Source: Thermophagus xiamenensis (GTDB taxonomy: Bacteria; Bacteroidota; Bacteroidia; Bacteroidales; Marinilabiliaceae). Taken from it: a stretch of DNA of 64,000 bases. Shown here piece by piece: positions 43,429-52,654 of the stretch. Under the pieces are notes generated by a model, which was not told where the DNA came from, made no database searches, and saw only the letters and a list, made by a program, of their open reading frames with translations. The stretch is taken from NCBI RefSeq assembly GCF_900112795.1, contig NZ_FONA01000011.1, positions 93,201 through 157,200 on the forward strand, given 5' to 3'. How positions within the stretch are numbered: position 1 is the stretch's first letter; every line of letters starts with the position of its first letter. The translations under genes were made by a program, and so were the position numbers.

Positions 43429-44777
43429 TGCCCATACTTCAAAAATACAGAGCATATTATCGTTCAAATTTTTTGCTGGGTTTGCCGGTCATGCTGGCAC
43501 AGGCCGGGCAGATGATAGTGGTTTTAGCCGATAATTTGATGGTCGGCCGTCTGGGTACGGTTCCGTTAGCTGCTGCATCTTTTGCCAATACCGTATATAT
43601 TGTTGGAATGGTATTCGGGATTGGCATGGTTAATGGTTTAACGCCTTTGGTTGGGAAGGCCTGTGGGGGCGGCGATACCTTAAAAGCGGCCATGTGGTTA
43701 AAGCAGGGGCTTTATGCTTTTCAGGTTGCCACTCTGGCGTTGTCCCTGTTATTATGGTTAATATCCTATTTAATGCCTTTTATGGGACAAGCCGATGAGA
43801 TTGTGCAGGAGGCTTTGCCTTATTACCGGATTTTGGTCGTGTCGATGATTCCTAATTTATTGTTTTTTACTTTTAAACAGTTTGCTGAAGGATTGGGCAA
43901 TACCCGAATAGCAATGGTTATTACCATTGTGTCAAATATTGTGAATATTTTATTGAATTATTTATGGATATTTGGGAAATGGGGTTTCCCGGCCTTGGGA
44001 CTCATGGGAGCAGGTTATGCCACCCTTGTCGCACGCATATTGATGGCTCTTTTTTTTATTGTGGTTTATTTTAGTCTTGATTTTTTTAAGGAATATCGAC
44101 TTAAGTTAAAAAAGACGCACTTTTCGTGGAGTAAAAGTAAATATCTGTTGATGTTGGGACTACCCATTGGGGGACAACATTTTATTGAGGTCCTGGCTTT
44201 TAGTTTGGGCAGTATTATGATGGGATGGCTGGGCGCATCAGCTCTGGCTGCCCATCAGATTGTACTTAGCTTTGCCAGTTTTACTTTCATGATTTCTCAG
44301 GGAATAGCTGCTGCAACTACGGTAAAGGTAAGTCATTTGGTTGGTCAACGGTTTTACGACAAGATACGTACCGTTACCTTTGCATCATTGCATCTGGTAC
44401 TTCTTTTCATGGGCTTTAGTGCCGTGTTGTTTATGGTTTTTCGAGAGGTGCTTCCGGCCTTCTTTATTCAGCAACCGGAAGTTATTGCCATTGCTGCCGG
44501 GTTGATGGTTGTGGCCGGTGGCTTTCAGTTGTTTGACGGTTTACAGGTAACCATGCTTGGGGCCCTTAGAGGATTGGAAGATGTGAGAATGCCTTTTGCG
44601 ATGTTACTGATTGCCTATTTTTGTCTGGCTTTACCGGCCGGATGGCTCTTTGCCTTTGTGTTGGATGCCGGGCCTAATGGAATTTGGTTTGGCTATTTAT
44701 TAGGTTTGGTTTCTATATCGTTGTTTCTTTTGTTGAGATTCCGTTGGATAACATTGAGAAAGATGAAACGAGCATGA
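43428..44777 (+). CDS. MATE family multidrug efflux pump (NorM-like)
   Basis: A 449-residue, 12-helix antiporter. Motifs include LLGLPVMLAQAGQMIVVLAD and DNLMVGRLGTVPLAAASFAN in the first half and ALAAHQIVLSFASFTFMISQ in the second. It should export cationic drugs or metabolites against Na+ or H+. It is the last of the lolD-TIGR02757-trmN6-MATE run, starting in a 1-bp overlap with trmN6. The end is odd: the final codons ATGAAACGAGCATGA, giving MKRA and the stop, are the first 15 bases of the dispersed palindromic element, so the element has replaced the native 3' end. The loss affects only a cytoplasmic tail. Confidence 0.93.
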   Translation: MPILQKYRAYYRSNFLLGLPVMLAQAGQMIVVLADNLMVGRLGTVPLAAASFANTVYIVGMVFGIGMVNGLTPLVGKACGGGDTLKAAMWLKQGLYAFQVATLALSLLLWLISYLMPFMGQADEIVQEALPYYRILVVSMIPNLLFFTFKQFAEGLGNTRIAMVITIVSNIVNILLNYLWIFGKWGFPALGLMGAGYATLVARILMALFFIVVYFSLDFFKEYRLKLKKTHFSWSKSKYLLMLGLPIGGQHFIEVLAFSLGSIMMGWLGASALAAHQIVLSFASFTFMISQGIAAATTVKVSHLVGQRFYDKIRTVTFASLHLVLLFMGFSAVLFMVFREVLPAFFIQQPEVIAIAAGLMVVAGGFQLFDGLQVTMLGALRGLEDVRMPFAMLLIAYFCLALPAGWLFAFVLDAGPNGIWFGYLLGLVSISLFLLLRFRWITLRKMKRA

Positions 44778-44935
44778 CCAAAAGGTTTGTTAAATCAAGA
44801 ACAATTATAAAAGACAGAGGCAGAAGTGCTCAGGAAGAAGACAGAAGAAGTTTTTAGTGGTTGGTCATTAGTTGTTGGTTGCACTAATGACTATTAGCTA
44901 ATTACTGAAAACTAATATTAAATTGCATTTGGCCA
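44763..44935 (+). repeat. Partial palindromic element with GCAGAAGTGC and TTAGT repeats
   Basis: ATGAAACGAGCATGACC (44763) begins inside the MATE gene. CAAGAACAATTATAAAAGAC follows, then GCAGAAGTGCTCAGGAAGAA (44811) and GGTTGGTCATTAGTTGTTGG with its complement CACTAATGACTATTAGC (44852-44900). The same three parts occur in this order near 56420. Confidence 0.75.
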
Positions 44936-44988
44936 ATAACTTAGTTGATTTTTATACTATTGAATCTGAATTATAAAAAATTGTAATA

Positions 44989-45708
44989 GTGAATTTAGAT
45001 GTTATATTTTCATGGTCGGAGGTGACACCTGAACGGGTAAAAGGACGAATAGCGGTGGTTATCGATGTTCTGCGGGCCACCTCTGTTATGGTTACTGCTT
45101 TGAATAATGGTGCGTTAAAGGTTATACCGGTGTTAACGCCTGACGAAGCCTTTGAGTATAAAAAAAACAATGGGAAAGATATCCTTCTGGTCGGGGAGCG
45201 CCATGCCGATATAATTGAGGGATTTGATTTTAGCAATAGTCCGTTGGATATGTCACCTATTTCGGTAACCAACCAAACGGTGGTAATGACTACCACTAAC
45301 GGAACCAAAGCTATAAGGGCTGCCGAAGAAGCCAAAGAATTGTATATTGCTTCCTTTTTGAATGCCCGGTCTACAGCTCAAATTTTGGCACAACAAGACG
45401 ATGTGGTGTTAATTGCTTCGGGAAGTAACGGTAGTTTTACGATGGAAGATACTTTGTGTATGGGGTATATTACCAATCTTTTAGAGTCGGAACTTGGGAA
45501 TGCTCTTGGCCTTACCGATGCAGCATTGGCCGCTCGTCAATTATTTATTAACGCTCAACAAAACCTGCTCGCATTGGCATCACAAGGAAAACATTACAGA
45601 CTTCTGAAAAGTAAAGGGTTGGATGATGACATTCGTTACTGCTTTTCTTTGGACTCTATTAATCTGGTTTGTTACCGTAAGAATGGAGAAATTGTGGCTT
45701 TAAAATAA
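44989..45708 (+). CDS. comB: 2-phosphosulfolactate phosphatase family (ComB)
   Basis: A 239-residue Mg-dependent acid phosphatase of the ComB family. Motifs present: VVIDVLRATSVMVTALNNGA, LLVGERHADIIEGFDFSNSP, VMTTTNGTKAI and LIASGSNGSFTMEDTLCMG. ComB makes sulfolactate in archaeal coenzyme M biosynthesis. In Bacteroidota the substrate is not established; a link to sulfonate or sulfonolipid metabolism is only an inference. The start is the GTG at 44989, since no ATG lies near the conserved N-terminus (MNLDVIFSWSEVTPERV). It stands alone between repeats. Confidence 0.88.
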   Translation: MNLDVIFSWSEVTPERVKGRIAVVIDVLRATSVMVTALNNGALKVIPVLTPDEAFEYKKNNGKDILLVGERHADIIEGFDFSNSPLDMSPISVTNQTVVMTTTNGTKAIRAAEEAKELYIASFLNARSTAQILAQQDDVVLIASGSNGSFTMEDTLCMGYITNLLESELGNALGLTDAALAARQLFINAQQNLLALASQGKHYRLLKSKGLDDDIRYCFSLDSINLVCYRKNGEIVALK

Positions 45709-45718
45709 AAATTGGTTG

Positions 45719-45822
45719 CACATATGGGCTGTCTAAATGCTCTTTCTATGCCTTCCCTGAAATTGGCATCTTTGATGACGGGAACATTATTTTTGCCAAC
45801 GATTTCAGGCAGCCCATATGTG
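45719..45822. repeat. Long two-part inverted repeat between convergent genes
   Basis: Perfect 13-bp outer arms (CACATATGGGCTG at 45719 and its complement ending 45822). Inner arms CCTGAAAT-TGGCA and TGCCA-ACG-ATTTCAGG extend the stem, leaving a 24-nt bulge on the left and a ~25-nt loop. It fills the space between the comB stop and the stop of the 57-aa gene on the other strand. T-runs are weak, so it may be a bidirectional terminator, an RNA or a small mobile element. Confidence 0.75.
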
Positions 45823-45840
45823 AGATAATGACAATATTGT

Positions 45841-46014
45841 TTATTCCTCAACCTTTTTGTTAAGAAAAATATAGGCAAATATGCCACCAATAAGTAAAAG
45901 CATTGAAACAATCAGATAGATATTGTCCGAATAACTGTTTTTTGCATAAATGCCCAAAATAACCACAGCTGCCAGGATCATCAATACTCCCAGATTTTTC
46001 AGAAAATATTTCAT
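45841..46014 (-). CDS. Small two-helix membrane protein, 57 residues
   Basis: A short minus-strand gene: N-terminus MKYFLKNLGVLMILAAVVIL, a NSYSDN turn, a second helix YLIVSMLLLIGGIFAYIFL and the tail NKKVEE. Starts and ends are clean, charges sit on the cytoplasmic side of both helices, and TATCTTCG ~40 bp upstream is close to a -7 box. Similar tiny two-helix proteins are, as I recall, conserved in Bacteroidia without known function. Converges on comB across the inverted repeat. Confidence 0.75.
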   Translation of the reverse strand: MKYFLKNLGVLMILAAVVILGIYAKNSYSDNIYLIVSMLLLIGGIFAYIFLNKKVEE

Positions 46015-46264
46015 AGTGTAAAGTGTTTGATTTTTGTTCCTTTTATTTAAAATGCGAAGATAAAAATATTAATTGATTCCAATAATTCAAAATCATAGAA
46101 AACCAAAAGCTTTTTAGGAATAAAATTTTTTTGATAGACTTCATTTAAATTTTTCTAATATTATTTTGTTCCTTTTTCGATTTAGTCGGCAACCGATTTT
46201 AATACTTTAGTGTTGGAAGAAATATTTAAAAATATTTGAATATTTTGATGGCACAAAAAAGATT

Positions 46265-46609
46265 ATGTGATTGAGTCGCATCGGAGCATGTGATTGAGTC
46301 GCATCGGGGCATGTGATTGAGTCGCATCGGAGCATGTGATTGAGTCGCATCGAAGCATGTGATTGAGTCACATCGAAGCATGCGATTGAGTCGCATCGGG
46401 GCATGTGATTGAGTCGCATCGGAGCATGTGATTGCGTCGCATCGGAGCATGTGATTGCGTCGCATCGGAGCATGTGATTGCGTCGCATCGGAGCATGTGA
46501 TTGAGTCGCATCGGAGCATGTGATTGAGTCGCATCGAAGCATGCGATTGCGTCGCATCGGAGCATGTGATTGCGTCGCATCGAAGCATGCGATTGAATCG
46601 CATCGAAGC
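46265..46609. repeat. 23-bp tandem array, exactly 15 copies
   Basis: Fifteen uninterrupted 23-bp units start every 23 bases from 46265 to 46587. Each contains the near-palindrome TGYGATTGMGTCGCA, then TCGRRGCA. Copy 15 is a perfect odd palindrome (TGCGATTGAATCGCA). Most variation is T/C at base 4, A/C at base 10 and GG/AA before GC. There are no spacers. All three minus-strand frames stay open across it only because the unit lacks stops on that strand. Confidence 0.97.
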
Positions 46610-46659
46610 ATGCGGTAAAAATTCCTCTGTTTGTGTTATTATCATAAATATGAAACCGG

Positions 46660-46991
46660 AATGGATAGAATTTACTAATAAACGTAAGCCAAGCTTGTTT
46701 TATCCGTATAAAATTTACTTATATAATTAGTTTAAAGTCCATTATGGCCAACCCACACCCCTTAATCCCCTAAAGGGGAAATTTCCCAACCCGCTATCAT
46801 AAAATCGATAAATTTCACTTCTGCCTTCTGCCTGTGCACTTCTGCCTCAAAGTTTTATACATGTTCTTTTGTGGCCATAGTCGCCATGCTCGTTTCATTT
46901 TATTAAAACGTCAGCAGATAAAAGCAGGTAAATAATCTTTGCAATATAAATTATCAATTATAGCCTCTCGTAAAATCTGCAAATCAATTGT
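46660..46991 (-). repeat. Dispersed repeats upstream of mutS, including a palindromic element
   Basis: CCGTATAAAATTTACTTATA (46704) matches the flank of the element at 8165. CCCCTTAATCCCCTAAAGGGG lies near 46763. On the minus strand, ATGAAACGAGCATGGC (46901 down), CATGTATAAA and then GAGGCAGAAGTGCACAGGCA (46853-46819) form a partial element joined to the GCAGAAGTGC repeat. The rest of 46015-46991 outside the 23-bp array is AT-rich with no gene. Confidence 0.7.
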
Positions 46992-46999
46992 TATCTTTG
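46992..46999 (+). promoter_or_regulatory. -7 box of mutS
   Basis: TATCTTTG, exact TAnnTTTG, 40 bp upstream of the TTG start at 47040. No clear TTG at -33. Confidence 0.55.
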
Positions 47000-47039
47000 C
47001 CAATGGTAAACCGATGTTGAATTAAAAAATTTATTTCCA

Positions 47040-49658
47040 TTGGCTAAATCAAAAGCATCCGTAGTAGAGACACCTCTGATGAAGCAATATTATAGCATCA
47101 AAAAGAAATATCCCGATGCTATATTGCTATTCAGAGTAGGGGATTTTTATGAAACCTTTTCGGATGATGCCATAAAAACATCCGAGATATTGGGTATCAC
47201 GCTTACACGTCGTGCCAATGGTTCGGCATCATCGGTTGAGTTGGCCGGCTTCCCTCACCATGCACTGGATACCTATCTTCCCAAATTGGTCAGAGCCGGT
47301 CAAAGGGTAGCGGTGTGTGACCAATTGGAGGATCCAAAGCTCACAAAAAAAATTGTAAAAAGGGGCGTGACCGAATTAATTACGCCCGGTGTTGCCATTA
47401 ATGATACCATTTTGGAGCATCGGGAGAATAACTTTCTGGCTGCTGTTCATTTTGAGGATAAACGCGCCGGTGTTGCTTTTTTGGATATCTCTACCGGCGA
47501 GTTTCTTACGGCCGAAGGACCCTTTGATCATGTTGAAAAACTTGTGGCAAGTTTTAAGCCTAAAGAAATACTTTTCGAAAAAGGTAAACGGAATATCTTT
47601 AGTGAAGTATTCGGCCCTCAACATTATACATATGGGCTCGATGACTGGGTCTTTACCTGGGAATCGGCTCATGACAGGTTGTTAAAACATTTTCAGACCA
47701 CATCGCTCAAAGGTTTCGGTATTGATCAGCTAAAGCTTGGTGTGGTTGCCTCGGGTGCTATTTTGCACTACCTGGATATAACTCATCACCATCAGGTCAG
47801 TCATATTTCCGGTATTTCCAGAATTGATGAAGAGAAATATGTGTGGCTGGACCGGTTTACCATTCGTAATCTGGAAATTTTTTCACCTGTCAATGAAGGG
47901 GGGAGATCGTTAACTGATATCATTGACAAGACGGTTACCCCCATGGGTAGTAGAATGTTGAAGCGGTGGGTCGCTTTACCTTTGAAAGAGCTCAAACCCA
48001 TTTTGGACCGTCAATCGGTGGTTGAACATTTCTTTAAAGACCCGCAGTTAAAGATGGATATTGAAGCCAATTTGCATCCTGTGGGTGATCTGGAGCGGTT
48101 GGTGTCGAAAGTAGCGGCCGGACGTATTAGTCCGCGTGAGGTGATGCAGCTGCATAATGCCCTGCGGTGTATTATTCCCATTCGTCAATTGTGCATGTCG
48201 GCCAATAACGAAGTGCTAAAACGAATGGGTGAACAGCTCAACCCCTGTGATACCATACGTGAACGTATTGCCAAGGAAATAGTTCCTGATCCGCCATCCT
48301 CGCTCAATAAAGGGAATGTTATTCGTGAGGGTGTGTCTGACGAACTGGATGAAATCAGAAATATAGCTTTTTCGGGAAAGGATTTCCTTAATGAACTGCA
48401 AAAACGCGAAATAGAGCGGACAGGAATACCAAGCCTTAAAATTAATTTCAACAATGTTTTTGGGTATTATATTGAAGTTCGGAATACGCATAAAGACAAA
48501 GTGCCACCGGAATGGATAAGAAAACAAACTTTGGTCAATGCCGAGCGATATATAACCGAGGAACTTAAAGAATATGAAAGTAAAATATTGGGTGCCGAAG
48601 AGCGCATTCTGGTTTTAGAAACAGAAATTTATAATGCATTGGTTACGGCATTGACTGAATATATTCCTGCCATACAGTTAAACTCTAATATATTAGCCCG
48701 GTTGGATTGTCTTTTAGGATTTGCCAAGCTTGCTGCAGAACACCATTATGTTCGACCGGTGGTTCACGAAGGCGATGAAATAGATATACGTGCTGGTCGG
48801 CATCCGGTTATAGAAACGCAGCTGCCGGCGGGTGAAGAATATGTGCCCAACGATGTTTATCTGGATAGCGAAACACAGCAAGTAATGATTATTACAGGAC
48901 CAAATATGGCGGGTAAATCGGCCTTGCTGAGACAAACCGCTCTTATTGTTTTGCTGGCACAAATCGGTAGTTTCGTTCCTGCAGAAAGTGCTTCTGTTGG
49001 CTTGGTCGACAAGATTTTTACCCGTGTGGGAGCTTCAGATAATATTTCGTTGGGTGAATCTACTTTTATGGTGGAGATGAATGAGGCTTCAAGCATATTG
49101 AATAACCTTTCGCCGCGCAGCCTTGTCCTTTTTGATGAATTGGGGCGGGGAACCAGTACTTACGACGGAATATCCATTGCGTGGTCGATAGTGGAATATA
49201 TACATGAAAATGCGCGGGCAAGGGCTAAAACATTATTTGCCACCCACTACCATGAACTTAATGAAATGGAGAAATCCTATTCCCGATGTAAAAACTATAA
49301 TGTTTCGGTTAAAGAGGTAGGAAATAAGGTTATTTTCTTACGGAAATTGGTTCGGGGAGGTAGTGAACATAGCTTCGGTATTCATGTTGCACGGATGGCC
49401 GGTATGCCCCCAAGTGTTGTGAAAAGGGCATCCGAAATTTTAGCGGAGCTTGAAGAAAATAACCGTCACGGTTCTGTTTCAAAACCTGTTGAAGGGTTAG
49501 CCAAACATCGGGAAGGATATCAGTTAAGTTTTTTTCAGTTAGACGATCCGGTATTGCAGCAAATCAGGGATCAGATTATCAACCTCGATATTAACAATCT
49601 GACCCCTGTGGAAGCCTTAAATAAGTTGGATGAAATTAAGCGAATAGCCGGTCTTTAA
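47040..49658 (+). CDS. mutS: DNA mismatch repair protein MutS
   Basis: An 872-residue mismatch sensor. The N-terminal mismatch-binding domain has [16 protein letters not shown], with the Phe-x-Glu wedge. The ATPase domain shows Walker [38 protein letters not shown], Walker [16 protein letters not shown] and the His of [10 protein letters not shown]. The C-terminal helix for dimerisation is retained. The start is a TTG at 47040: [20 protein letters not shown] matches the phylum's usual N-terminus and no ATG lies closer. A -7 box fits it. Upstream lies the 23-bp array, ~430 bp away. MutL is not in the window. Confidence 0.96.
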   Translation: MAKSKASVVETPLMKQYYSIKKKYPDAILLFRVGDFYETFSDDAIKTSEILGITLTRRANGSASSVELAGFPHHALDTYLPKLVRAGQRVAVCDQLEDPKLTKKIVKRGVTELITPGVAINDTILEHRENNFLAAVHFEDKRAGVAFLDISTGEFLTAEGPFDHVEKLVASFKPKEILFEKGKRNIFSEVFGPQHYTYGLDDWVFTWESAHDRLLKHFQTTSLKGFGIDQLKLGVVASGAILHYLDITHHHQVSHISGISRIDEEKYVWLDRFTIRNLEIFSPVNEGGRSLTDIIDKTVTPMGSRMLKRWVALPLKELKPILDRQSVVEHFFKDPQLKMDIEANLHPVGDLERLVSKVAAGRISPREVMQLHNALRCIIPIRQLCMSANNEVLKRMGEQLNPCDTIRERIAKEIVPDPPSSLNKGNVIREGVSDELDEIRNIAFSGKDFLNELQKREIERTGIPSLKINFNNVFGYYIEVRNTHKDKVPPEWIRKQTLVNAERYITEELKEYESKILGAEERILVLETEIYNALVTALTEYIPAIQLNSNILARLDCLLGFAKLAAEHHYVRPVVHEGDEIDIRAGRHPVIETQLPAGEEYVPNDVYLDSETQQVMIITGPNMAGKSALLRQTALIVLLAQIGSFVPAESASVGLVDKIFTRVGASDNISLGESTFMVEMNEASSILNNLSPRSLVLFDELGRGTSTYDGISIAWSIVEYIHENARARAKTLFATHYHELNEMEKSYSRCKNYNVSVKEVGNKVIFLRKLVRGGSEHSFGIHVARMAGMPPSVVKRASEILAELEENNRHGSVSKPVEGLAKHREGYQLSFFQLDDPVLQQIRDQIINLDINNLTPVEALNKLDEIKRIAGL

Positions 49659-49713
49659 AGACTTTACAGGTGTACATTGTATTCCATAATCTTGTATTTC
49701 TGTAAAACCGTTT

Positions 49714-51621
49714 CTATTTTACTTTGAAATAGTGCGTTAAATTGGTTAAACTTTCTGACTGATTATTTAACTCTTCGGCACTGGCCGAAAGTTCTTCAGC
49801 ACTGGCAGCATATTCCTGTGTTACCTGGTTAAGTATTTCAATGGCTGAATTGATTTGTTCCGCACCACTTTTTTGTTCGGCGCTGGCGGCAACAACCTCT
49901 TCCATCATTGAGATAGATTCTTGGATTTCCGGTGCCAATTCATTCATTAGCTTTCTGGCTTCGGCAGAAGTGTTTATGCCATCGGCCGATAGTTTGTTGA
50001 TTTCCATTGCTGCCTCTTTACTTCGTTCTGCCAGTTTTCTGATTTCCGTTGCAATAACAGAAAAACCTTTACCCTGGTCTCCGGCTCTGGATGCCTCTAC
50101 TGCGGCGTTTAGGGCCAACAAGTTGGTTTGACGGGCAATGTCGTTGACGATGGATATACGTTTAACGATATTTTGTAATGTTATTCTGGCAATAGCACCT
50201 TTCTCATTACTTGTTTTTATTTTGGATGAGAGCTCTTCCAGAAACTGCTTTGTCTTTAAAGCGTGATTATAAGTCTGAGAGGTATTGGCAAGCGTTTCTT
50301 CCATAGAAGAGGAAATTTCTTCGATAGATGCTGCCTGTTCGTTGGCGCTGTTAGCAATTCCCTGAGAACCTGTGTTGATTTGATTGCCTGCCGAATAAAT
50401 GGTTTTGGCGCCAACAATGATGTTTCCAATTATTTCGTTAAGTTTTTTGCGCATTTGTTCCAGAGAACGGGCTAAATCCCCTAATTCATCTTTTTGACGG
50501 ACTGCCACGCTGCGCGTTAAATCGCCCTGTGCAATGGTTTTGGCGTCTTTAACTCTTTGGCCTATATGTTTATAAAAATAGAGACTAAAGAAAATTGCAG
50601 AAAGCAGTGATAATGTCAATACAATGAGGGTGGTAATAATCAGGGAAGATTTGGTGCGGGCAGCATTGACTGTTACTTCATTGTTGCTTTTTTCGATGGC
50701 TAATCTGGTTTCGTTAATAAGCTCATTGAAAAGATGAGATAATTGATCAATAACAGGAAGTGTTACGTTAGAATAGATACTGTCGGCTTTAGCCATGGCA
50801 TCGAGGCGTTGGTTATTCCAGTTGATGATGCTGTCGAGACCATCGAGGGTTTTTTGAGCGTGACTTTTTGCTTGGTTATTGAATATATTTTGTGCCAATG
50901 TTACGTTACCTGCCTTCAAGGCTTGATTTATTTTTGCTGCAGAGGCGTGGAGCAGGGCATGTGGTTGATATAGTTGTTCTATCCATGACGCAATTGGCGG
51001 ATATTTCCGGGACAGCTGTTGTGCTTCGGCAGAATGAAGCCACCTGCCTAATGTACAAGCTTTATCATTCAACTATATTTGATAATTGGGTTTTCCTTCC
51101 AAAATGCTGCCTTCTAAACTATTCATCCAAATTAGGTGTGCTACCTTAACTTTATTTAATTGCTCGGATAAATTGTGATCTGCCTGTTGGAATACTTCGC
51201 TTATTTGAATGGCAGATTGATGAAGGATATGGTGTGGCTCTTCAAACTTATCGAGAATAGTTGATAATGCCGGTACTAATTCTTCGGCTTTTTTGCGTCC
51301 TTCGCCATAGTACCATTTCCCGAATTCGCAAAGTTGAGGATTGGTTTCCACATTGAGATCTGTTACATTTTCATCGGTCAGGAGTCGGTTTACATTTGCC
51401 ACCCATTGTAAATGAGCCGAGTGATAATGTTCGATATTACTTTGCAATTGGCCCGATTCCTGTATGGTTTTCGTATCGTTGGTGATGTTTGAAATACCGC
51501 GGTTGGCAATAAAAGCCAATAAAATAATAAAGAAGGATATTAAGCCAAAAGTGAGCCTGAATTTAATTTTTATACGGGCATCATTCCATTTCTTCTGCAG
51601 AAAAATAAGCCTTCGGTTCAT
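49714..51621 (-). pseudogene. Chemoreceptor with two CZB domains, interrupted by an in-frame TAG
   Basis: A methyl-accepting chemotaxis protein of ~635 residues split by one amber codon at 51075-51073. Before it: helix FRLTFGLISFFIILLAFIAN, a first CZB-type zinc-binding domain (HSAHLQWVANVNRLL, LCEFGKWYYGEG, EPHHILHQSA), and the start of a second (KVAHLIWMNSLEG). After it, in the same frame, that second domain continues ([27 protein letters not shown]). Then come a helix ([20 protein letters not shown]), a HAMP domain and the signalling hairpin [24 protein letters not shown] with [14 protein letters not shown]. The rest is undamaged, suggesting a recent C-to-T change of CAG, a sequencing error or stop-codon readthrough. 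No other chemotaxis genes are nearby. Confidence 0.85.
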
Positions 51622-51842
51622 GGGGGTATGCTTTTTAATGGGAAAATCTTTACCAATTGGAATTGGTAAGTATAAATTATCAATGATTAATTAAATAACT
51701 AATGATAAGAATATTTCAATATAGAAAGGTTGTGTTATTTTATATGCTAAGCAGATGGGCTTAAAAAAATAACACTAACATAATTTCATATCAAAAGATG
51801 GCTTGTGGAAATAAAAATTCCTCAAGTAAGACCCTGTGAAGC

Positions 51843-51878
51843 AAAAAAAGCTCTATGATTTAGGGTCATAGAGCTTTT
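51843..51878 (-). terminator. Terminator after tRNA-Leu
   Basis: On the minus strand a 10-bp stem AGCTCTATGA/TCATAGAGCT with a 7-nt loop, extended by A-T pairs and followed by seven T. Confidence 0.88.
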
Positions 51879-51966
51879 TGGTACCCGGAGCGGGACTTGA
51901 ACCCGCACAGCCGCAATGGCCACAGGATTTTAAGTCCTGCGTGTCTACCAATTCCACCATCCGGGC
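51879..51966 (-). tRNA. tRNA-Leu (anticodon TAA)
   Basis: Minus strand: acceptor GCCCGGA/TCCGGGT, D arm TGGTGGAATTGGTAGACACG, anticodon stem CAGGA/TCCTG with loop CTTAAAA (anticodon TAA), long variable arm as in class II tRNAs, T arm GCGGGTTCAAGTCCCGC, and encoded CCA (51881-51879). Confidence 0.97.
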
Positions 51967-51992
51967 AGATGGGAATTTTTTCTTTTGCGCTG

Positions 51993-52023
51993 CAAATATA
52001 GTTTTTTCTACAATTACCAACAA
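51993..52023 (-). promoter_or_regulatory. Promoter of tRNA-Leu
   Basis: On the minus strand TTG (52023-52021), 20-bp spacer and TATATTTG (52000-51993), matching the consensus at both boxes. Confidence 0.7.
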
Positions 52024-52166
52024 CAGACTTGCTGAAAAATCTTTCTTGTCTTTTTTATATTTCTTCCTTTAATGTCAAAATAATCATTAAATGACAATGA
52101 TTTAAATAAGTCATAAAGCTTTCAATTTAGATTTATTTTATATGCCTGAAATCAAAAAATAAACAA

Positions 52167-52360
52167 ATGAAACGAGCATGGCGGCTTTTGCCACAAAAGA
52201 GAATGTATAAATTTTTATTAAGCCATGCGAGTTCCATTCGGCCAATGAGTTAAATAAATTATATACGAATGAAACAAGCATGACCCCAAAGATTTGTCAC
52301 AATAAGAACATGTATAAAAAGATTTGGGCACAAGTGCACAGGCAGAGGTCAGAAGTGAAA
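52167..52360 (+). repeat. GAGCATGG palindromic element, one full and one partial unit, plus GCAGAAGTGC repeat
   Basis: Best-preserved copy. Blocks in order: ATGAAACGAGCATGGC, GCTTTTGCCACAAAAG, AATGTATAAA, AAGCCATGCGAGTTCCATTC, GGCCAATGAGTTAAATAAAT, tatacga. Then a second unit starts with ATGAAACAAGCATGACC and ends at CATGTATAAAAAG. CAAGTGCACAGGCAGAGG follows (52328). The unit is about 110 bp. The remainder of 52024-52654 shows no gene; ATTTATTATGTAAACAAAAGG-like AT-rich sequence fills it. Confidence 0.88.
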
Positions 52361-52654
52361 CAAATCGCCAAAGAAAACCTTGGGACGGATTTATTGAAAC
52401 ATTCTTCGGTTATTATTGTTTTGATTTTTGTTAATATGTTTTAGGTGAAATTTATAATGTAAACAAAAGGCAAAAATGTCTTTTGCAAATAAAGAAAAAA
52501 GGTTCGAAATTTATTGAGTAATCACCTGCTTAGCCCATTTTGCAAGGAAATGTGGTGAGTGGAATTATCGTGGGGTAAATGGGGTAAGGTAAAATTAATC
52601 TCTGATATAAAAATTAGTTCCTTTGTACAGTAGAAATTTTTAATGAGAATGTAA

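Noticed and set aside
46265..46609. CRISPR array
   Set aside because: Units follow each other directly with no spacers, and no cas genes are in the window.
46207..46645. Minus-strand frames of 70-139 codons giving a DATQSHAPMR-type repeat peptide
   Set aside because: The 23-bp unit is not a multiple of three and simply lacks stops on that strand, so all three frames stay open. No family resemblance, and the start codons are arbitrary.
52167..52253. Micro-protein MKRAWRLLPQKRMYKFLL encoded by the palindromic element
   Set aside because: Several copies keep the frame for some codons, but others are stopped or shifted early (20264 region, 8150 region). Conservation follows the palindrome, not codons.
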